DNA from: Oscillospiraceae bacterium
GTDB taxonomy: Bacteria > Bacillota > Clostridia > Oscillospirales > Ruminococcaceae
NCBI GenBank assembly: GCA_016297675.1
Contig: JAEDGE010000079.1
Coordinates: forward strand, 1-8,402
Reading direction: 5' to 3'
Length of the DNA stretch: 8,402 nt
Below, piece by piece: positions 6,393-8,402 of this stretch. The notes under the pieces are model-generated. The model was not told the origin of the DNA. It searched no databases and saw nothing but the letters and a program-made list of their open reading frames with translations. Position numbers and translations under genes: made by a program. The first letter of the stretch is position 1. Every line of letters starts with the position of its first letter.

Positions 6393-7310
6393 ATGTGGGA
6401 CGGTGGAAGACGTTATTATGCAAGATTTGACTATGATAAGACCCTGTTTCAATGCCGTGTGATGAAAGCCGTAGTAGACGGCGGTTTCTCCTGTCCCAAT
6501 CTGGACGGCACAAAGGGAACCGGTGGATGCATTTTCTGCGATGGCGGCAGCGGTTACTTCACACACACTGGCAGCATTGCCGAACAGATTCAAACAGAAC
6601 GAGAACGCATTCATAAAAAATTTCCGCAAGCAAAACTGATTGCGTATTTTCAGGCACACACCAATACCTACGCTCCCCTCTCCTATTTGCAGCAATGTTA
6701 TGAAACGGCTTTGCAGCAACCAGATGTTATTGGGCTTTCCATCGGTACACGTCCAGATTGTCTACCGGAATCAGTACTGGATTATCTGGAAGACCTTTCC
6801 CAACGAACTGTTCTCACTGTGGAACTGGGCTTGCAAACCTTCCAGCCTGAAACAGCAACGCTCATCAACCGTTGTTATGACAACGATGTTTTCCGAAATG
6901 CGTTTGCTGCCTTGCGAAAACGTGGGATTCGCATTTGTGTGCATCTCATCAACGGGCTTCCGCAGGAGACCACAGAACAGATGTTGGACAATGCCATACA
7001 GCTTGGAAAACTGCATCCGGATGCAGTCAAATTACAGCTTTTACATATCATTCGAGGAACGCCGCTGGAAACATGGTATCAGAATGGACAAGTGCAGCCG
7101 CTGACACAAGAAGAATATGTGGCACTGGTTGCTGAACAGCTGACCTATTTTCCACCGGAAACCGTCATCGAACGCCTTACCGGTGACGGCGATGCCCGTA
7201 CATTGATTGCTCCGCTCTGGAGTCGCAACAAGCGTGGCGTATTGAATGCCATTGCAGCCTATCAAAAAACGCATGACCTTTGTCAAGGAATGCGTTTCTC
7301 ATCACAATAA
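6393..7310 (+). CDS. YhcC-type (TIGR01212) radical SAM protein
   Basis: A 305-residue radical SAM enzyme. Cys34, Cys46 and Cys49 in CPNLDGTKGTGGCIFC form the CX11CX2C cluster of the YhcC family rather than the usual CX3CX2C, and should bind a 4Fe-4S cluster that splits S-adenosylmethionine. Other conserved parts are GTRPDC (118-123), VELGLQT (143-149), HLINGLPQET (184-193), HIIRGTPL (218-225) and RLTGDG (261-266). The length matches E. coli YhcC. From memory, the Bacillus relative YtqA has been tied to wobble-uridine modification of tRNA; whether this protein does the same is inference. The ATG lies three bases after the SUKH stop, with a weak GGGAG about eleven bases upstream inside the preceding gene, pointing to coupling. 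A strong terminator follows at once. Confidence 0.93.
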   Translation: MWDGGRRYYARFDYDKTLFQCRVMKAVVDGGFSCPNLDGTKGTGGCIFCDGGSGYFTHTGSIAEQIQTERERIHKKFPQAKLIAYFQAHTNTYAPLSYLQQCYETALQQPDVIGLSIGTRPDCLPESVLDYLEDLSQRTVLTVELGLQTFQPETATLINRCYDNDVFRNAFAALRKRGIRICVHLINGLPQETTEQMLDNAIQLGKLHPDAVKLQLLHIIRGTPLETWYQNGQVQPLTQEEYVALVAEQLTYFPPETVIERLTGDGDARTLIAPLWSRNKRGVLNAIAAYQKTHDLCQGMRFSSQ

Positions 7311-7353
7311 AAAGCACCCTAAACGGGAGACCTCCGCTTAGGGTGCATATTTA
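7311..7353. terminator. Bidirectional intrinsic terminator
   Basis: GCACCCTAA (7314-7322) pairs with TTAGGGTGC (7338-7346); the bases between can extend the stem with a bulge (CGGGAG with CTCCG). On the plus strand it is followed by ATATTTATTCTATTTTTT and ends the radical SAM operon. On the minus strand it runs into TTTTTATTG, an even better tract, so it should also end the minus-strand transcript that starts near 8135. Confidence 0.9.
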
Positions 7354-7431
7354 TTCTATTTTTTCAGATAAAGGATTTGAAAGAACTTTCATTCTTTCGC
7401 TGAAGCTTCGATTGGACTCACTCCCAACATC

Positions 7432-7467
7432 TTATTTTTCAGCTAAATAATCTCTTTTCTTTGCCAT
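7432..7467 (-). CDS. Possible micro-ORF (11 residues) in motif unit
   Basis: ATG at 7467 behind AAAAAGGTGAGTCCA encodes MAKKRDYLAEK and stops at TAA. It is the most protein-like of the micro-ORFs: highly charged, with A-rich codons as in real starts. Translation is not shown; the ORF may only be a by-product of the repeated motif. Confidence 0.25.
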   Translation of the reverse strand: MAKKRDYLAEK

Positions 7468-7543
7468 TGGACTCACCTTTTTGAATCAATATCGTTTTTA
7501 GGATGCTAAATATTAATACATGGGAACCACCCTTACATAAAAT

Positions 7544-7573
7544 TTACTTTTTAGTAATATGGTAACCTTCCAT
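7544..7573 (-). CDS. Possible micro-ORF (9 residues) in motif unit
   Basis: ATG at 7573 behind AAAAGGAATGAGTCCC encodes MEGYHITKK, then TAA. Neighbouring units encode MEVQAF (7605-7625) and only MY (7513-7521), so the peptides share no sequence. That argues against a peptide family and for a function of the initiation-like motif itself. Confidence 0.2.
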   Translation of the reverse strand: MEGYHITKK

Positions 7574-7643
7574 GGGACTCATTCCTTTTCGATTCAGATA
7601 TCATTTAAAAAGCTTGCACTTCCATTGGACTCACCTTTTTCAA

Positions 7644-7685
7644 TTATTTTGTAAGCTGTAAGCATAAATAGGTTCTTCTCGTCAT
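7644..7685 (-). CDS. Possible micro-ORF (13 residues) in motif unit
   Basis: ATG at 7685 behind AAAGGGATGATTCTT encodes MTRRTYLCLQLTK, then TAA. A GTG frame (7786-7691, 31 codons) ends at the TGA inside this unit's motif, five bases before the ATG, which would allow coupled translation if that frame is real; it has no clear ribosome site. Confidence 0.2.
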   Translation of the reverse strand: MTRRTYLCLQLTK

Positions 7686-7893
7686 AAGAATCATCCCTTT
7701 GCTCTGCGAATTTTCGTTCCGGCATCTATTCTCAAGGCTTTCGCCGAAGATACAAGATCGTCATCATCCTGTATTAGGTGTTTCACCTATGCTGCCAATC
7801 CGAATTTTCTGTTGGTACAGCCACATTCGCCAAACCGCACTCCATTTTCCAGTCTGTCCGATTTTTCATTTCCTTGGTGTGCGACCAGTTTTT

Positions 7894-7946
7894 CTGATCC
7901 AAACAACCCTTTTTCTTACAACGACTGGATCAGGATGCGATCCTGA
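7894..7946 (-). promoter_or_regulatory. Two overlapping, mutually exclusive hairpins
   Basis: In the minus-strand RNA, TCAGGAT (7946-7940) can pair with ATCCTGA (7936-7930) around a three-base loop. The segment CTGATCCA (7933-7926), which shares four bases with that second arm, can instead pair with TGGATCAG (7901-7894). Both stems are perfect and they cannot form together. Confidence 0.5.
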
Positions 7947-7978
7947 CAGCATATGTACTGTGGTTCTTCACTTGCCAT
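7916..7978 (-). CDS. Possible small ORF (20 residues) after a full Shine-Dalgarno
   Basis: ATG at 7978 follows AGGAGG (7989-7994) at ten bases, in the distant seventh copy of the motif. It encodes a 20-residue peptide starting MASEEPQYICCQDR, then TAA. Its 3' half overlaps the two competing hairpins at 7894-7946, so ribosome position on it could decide which hairpin forms, as in leader-peptide attenuation. This is inference; no T tract follows either hairpin. Confidence 0.35.
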   Translation of the reverse strand: MASEEPQYICCQDRILIQSL

Positions 7979-8009
7979 GGGACCTCATCCTCCTCACTGG
8001 AAAAATATC

Positions 8010-8049
8010 TGCATTTTAAAAGACCAACTGTCTTAAACCTTAAAATGCA
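8010..8049 (-). other. Long two-tier stem-loop near the 5' end of the candidate RNA
   Basis: TGCATTTTAA (8049-8040 on the minus strand) pairs perfectly with TTAAAATGCA (8019-8010), and an inner stem AAGAC/GTCTT (8034-8030 with 8024-8020) closes a five-base loop. No T tract follows, so it is not a terminator. Confidence 0.65.
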
Positions 8050-8141
8050 TTCCGAAAGCTGATACAAGAACGAATTCCGTTTGAGATCTCCTTTTGAAGT
8101 ATCTCTTTTGGTCTTTGTTCTCTTTCCCTTTCCTTGATTAT

Positions 8142-8170
8142 ATGATACCACATCTTTTGTGATTTGTCAA
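8142..8170 (-). promoter_or_regulatory. Sigma-A promoter of the candidate RNA
   Basis: On the minus strand TTGACA (8170-8165) and TATCAT (8147-8142) are 17 bases apart. The start should fall near 8135. This is as good as the promoters of the protein genes in the window. Confidence 0.85.
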
Positions 8171-8355
8171 TAGTTTTTACCCGTTTTTTGTTTAATTAAG
8201 TGTGAAATATGCTTAATAATGTGAATTCGCCTTTTTGCTTTACATTTTTTTGCATTTGCTTTTCTTTTTTCTGTTTATAGATGCTCTATTTTGATTTTTA
8301 AAGTTTGTAGTTCTATTTTTGTGTGTAGATGATGTGATGGCTTTGTGTTATTTGC
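8171..8355. other. AT-rich intergenic stretch, nothing recognised
   Basis: Poly-pyrimidine, AT-rich DNA between the candidate RNA promoter and the terminator at the right edge. I see no gene, clear promoter or repeat here. Confidence 0.6.
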
Positions 8356-8399
8356 ACAAAAAAGCACTGCCGACTGTTTTGATACAGACGACAGTGCTT
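8356..8399 (-). terminator. Intrinsic terminator of a minus-strand gene beyond the right edge
   Basis: AAGCACTG (8362-8369) pairs with CAGTGCTT (8392-8399), and the inside can extend the stem imperfectly (CGACTGT with ACAGACG). On the minus strand the stem runs into TTTTTTG. The transcript it ends must come from the right of the window. Confidence 0.85.
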
Positions 8400-8402
8400 C
8401 TA

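Larger units (their letters stand above)
7409..7700 (-). repeat. Tandem array of six degenerate SD-AUG-like motifs
   Basis: On the minus strand the consensus is AAGG, zero to three purines, TGAGTCC, A or C, ATGG. Copies on the plus-strand coordinates are 7681-7700, 7622-7640, 7570-7590, 7518-7536, 7464-7482 and 7409-7426. The ATG positions are 7685, 7625, 7573, 7521 and 7467, with ATC at 7412 in the last copy, so spacings are 60, 52, 52, 54 and 55 bases. The sequence between copies is not conserved. Two copies (7622-7640 and 7464-7482) are identical over 19 bases. AGGTGA matches the extended anti-Shine-Dalgarno complement, so each unit looks like a ribosome entry site followed by 2-13 codons. 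A seventh, distant copy is at 7976-7996. Confidence 0.75.
7311..8135 (-). ncRNA. Candidate ~825-nt structured RNA or micro-ORF transcript, family unknown
   Basis: This stretch has a strong minus-strand promoter at its right end and a terminator with a good minus-strand T tract at its left end, but no ordinary gene. The longest frames on either strand (106 residues on plus, 73 on minus, the latter starting upstream of the promoter) resemble no family and lack ribosome sites. Reading 5' to 3' on the minus strand: a purine-rich leader (8135-8095); a 10-bp stem with an inner 5-bp stem (8010-8049); a Shine-Dalgarno/ATG motif (7976-7996); stems at 7930-7946, 7801-7829 and 7775-7789; a GGC-GAAA-GCC tetraloop hairpin near 7735-7745; six degenerate motifs from 7700 to 7409; a 7-bp stem (7379-7398); and the terminator. 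It does not match tmRNA, RNase P, 6S or SRP RNA as I know them. A polycistron of tiny peptides is the main alternative. Confidence 0.6.

Noticed and set aside
7518..7536. AGGGTGGTTCCC resembling the T-box motif GGGTGGNACCGCG
   Set aside because: The ACCGCG part is missing, no specifier stem or downstream synthetase or transporter gene follows, and it is one copy of the local degenerate array.
7409..7700. CRISPR array
   Set aside because: Repeats are only about 19 bases, degenerate, with unequal spacing and AT-rich spacers, and there are no cas genes.
7691..7869. Two frames of 28 and 31 codons overlapping as GGTGA in the candidate RNA
   Set aside because: Neither has a properly spaced ribosome site, and they cross a perfect hairpin at 7775-7789; not enough to call them genes.
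7699..8019. 106-codon plus-strand frame opposite the candidate RNA
   Set aside because: No ribosome site, a composition rich in F, H, P and S as expected from an antisense shadow, and it lies across the hairpins of the minus-strand transcript.

Overview
The window looks like chromosomal DNA from a low- to mid-GC Gram-positive anaerobe, most likely a gut or rumen Clostridia of the Ruminococcus type. This is inferred from the strong AGGAGG-type ribosome sites, textbook sigma-A promoters (four with exactly 17-bp spacers), many intrinsic terminators, and the protein set: a TM288-like ABC exporter half, a CBS-pair protein, a secreted phage-type lysozyme with beta-trefoil and Fn3-like modules, and a YhcC-type radical SAM enzyme. 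No transposase, integrase, tRNA, rRNA or CRISPR array was seen.

Layout. Bases 2-1114 hold the 3' part of an ABC exporter gene (+), cut by the window edge. Bases 1115-1499 hold no convincing gene but a dense series of inverted repeats. A perfect promoter at 1500-1528 drives a pyridoxal/pyridoxamine kinase gene (1592-2434, +). Its stop codon overlaps the stop of a convergent CBS-domain gene (2431-2958, -). Next on the minus strand is a large secreted lysozyme-like protein (3182-5356) with its own consensus promoter and terminator. The gap at 5478-5866 is palindrome-rich, has one possible 53-residue ORF on the minus strand, and ends in a plus-strand terminator. A fresh promoter (5867-5895) then drives a two-gene unit: a SUKH (SMI1/KNR4) protein and, 3 bases later, the radical SAM protein, ending in a bidirectional terminator at 7311-7353.

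The most unusual part is 7311-8170. On the minus strand a near-consensus promoter (TTGACA-17-TATCAT) and the bidirectional terminator bound a predicted transcript of about 825 nt with no ordinary protein-coding gene. Its 5' half has several perfect hairpins, two of them mutually exclusive. Its 3' half carries six copies of a degenerate motif (AAGG-TGAGTCC-ATGG) every 52-60 nt, each looking like a Shine-Dalgarno plus start codon followed by a 2-13 codon reading frame; a seventh copy lies further 5'. It is either a large structured RNA with tandem ribosome-binding-like modules or a string of micro-ORFs. I do not recognise it as a known RNA family. The window closes with AT-rich DNA and a minus-strand terminator for a gene beyond the right edge.

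The genes do not form one pathway: an export pump, vitamin B6 salvage, a probable nucleotide-sensing CBS protein, a secreted wall hydrolase and a radical SAM enzyme sit as separately promoted units.
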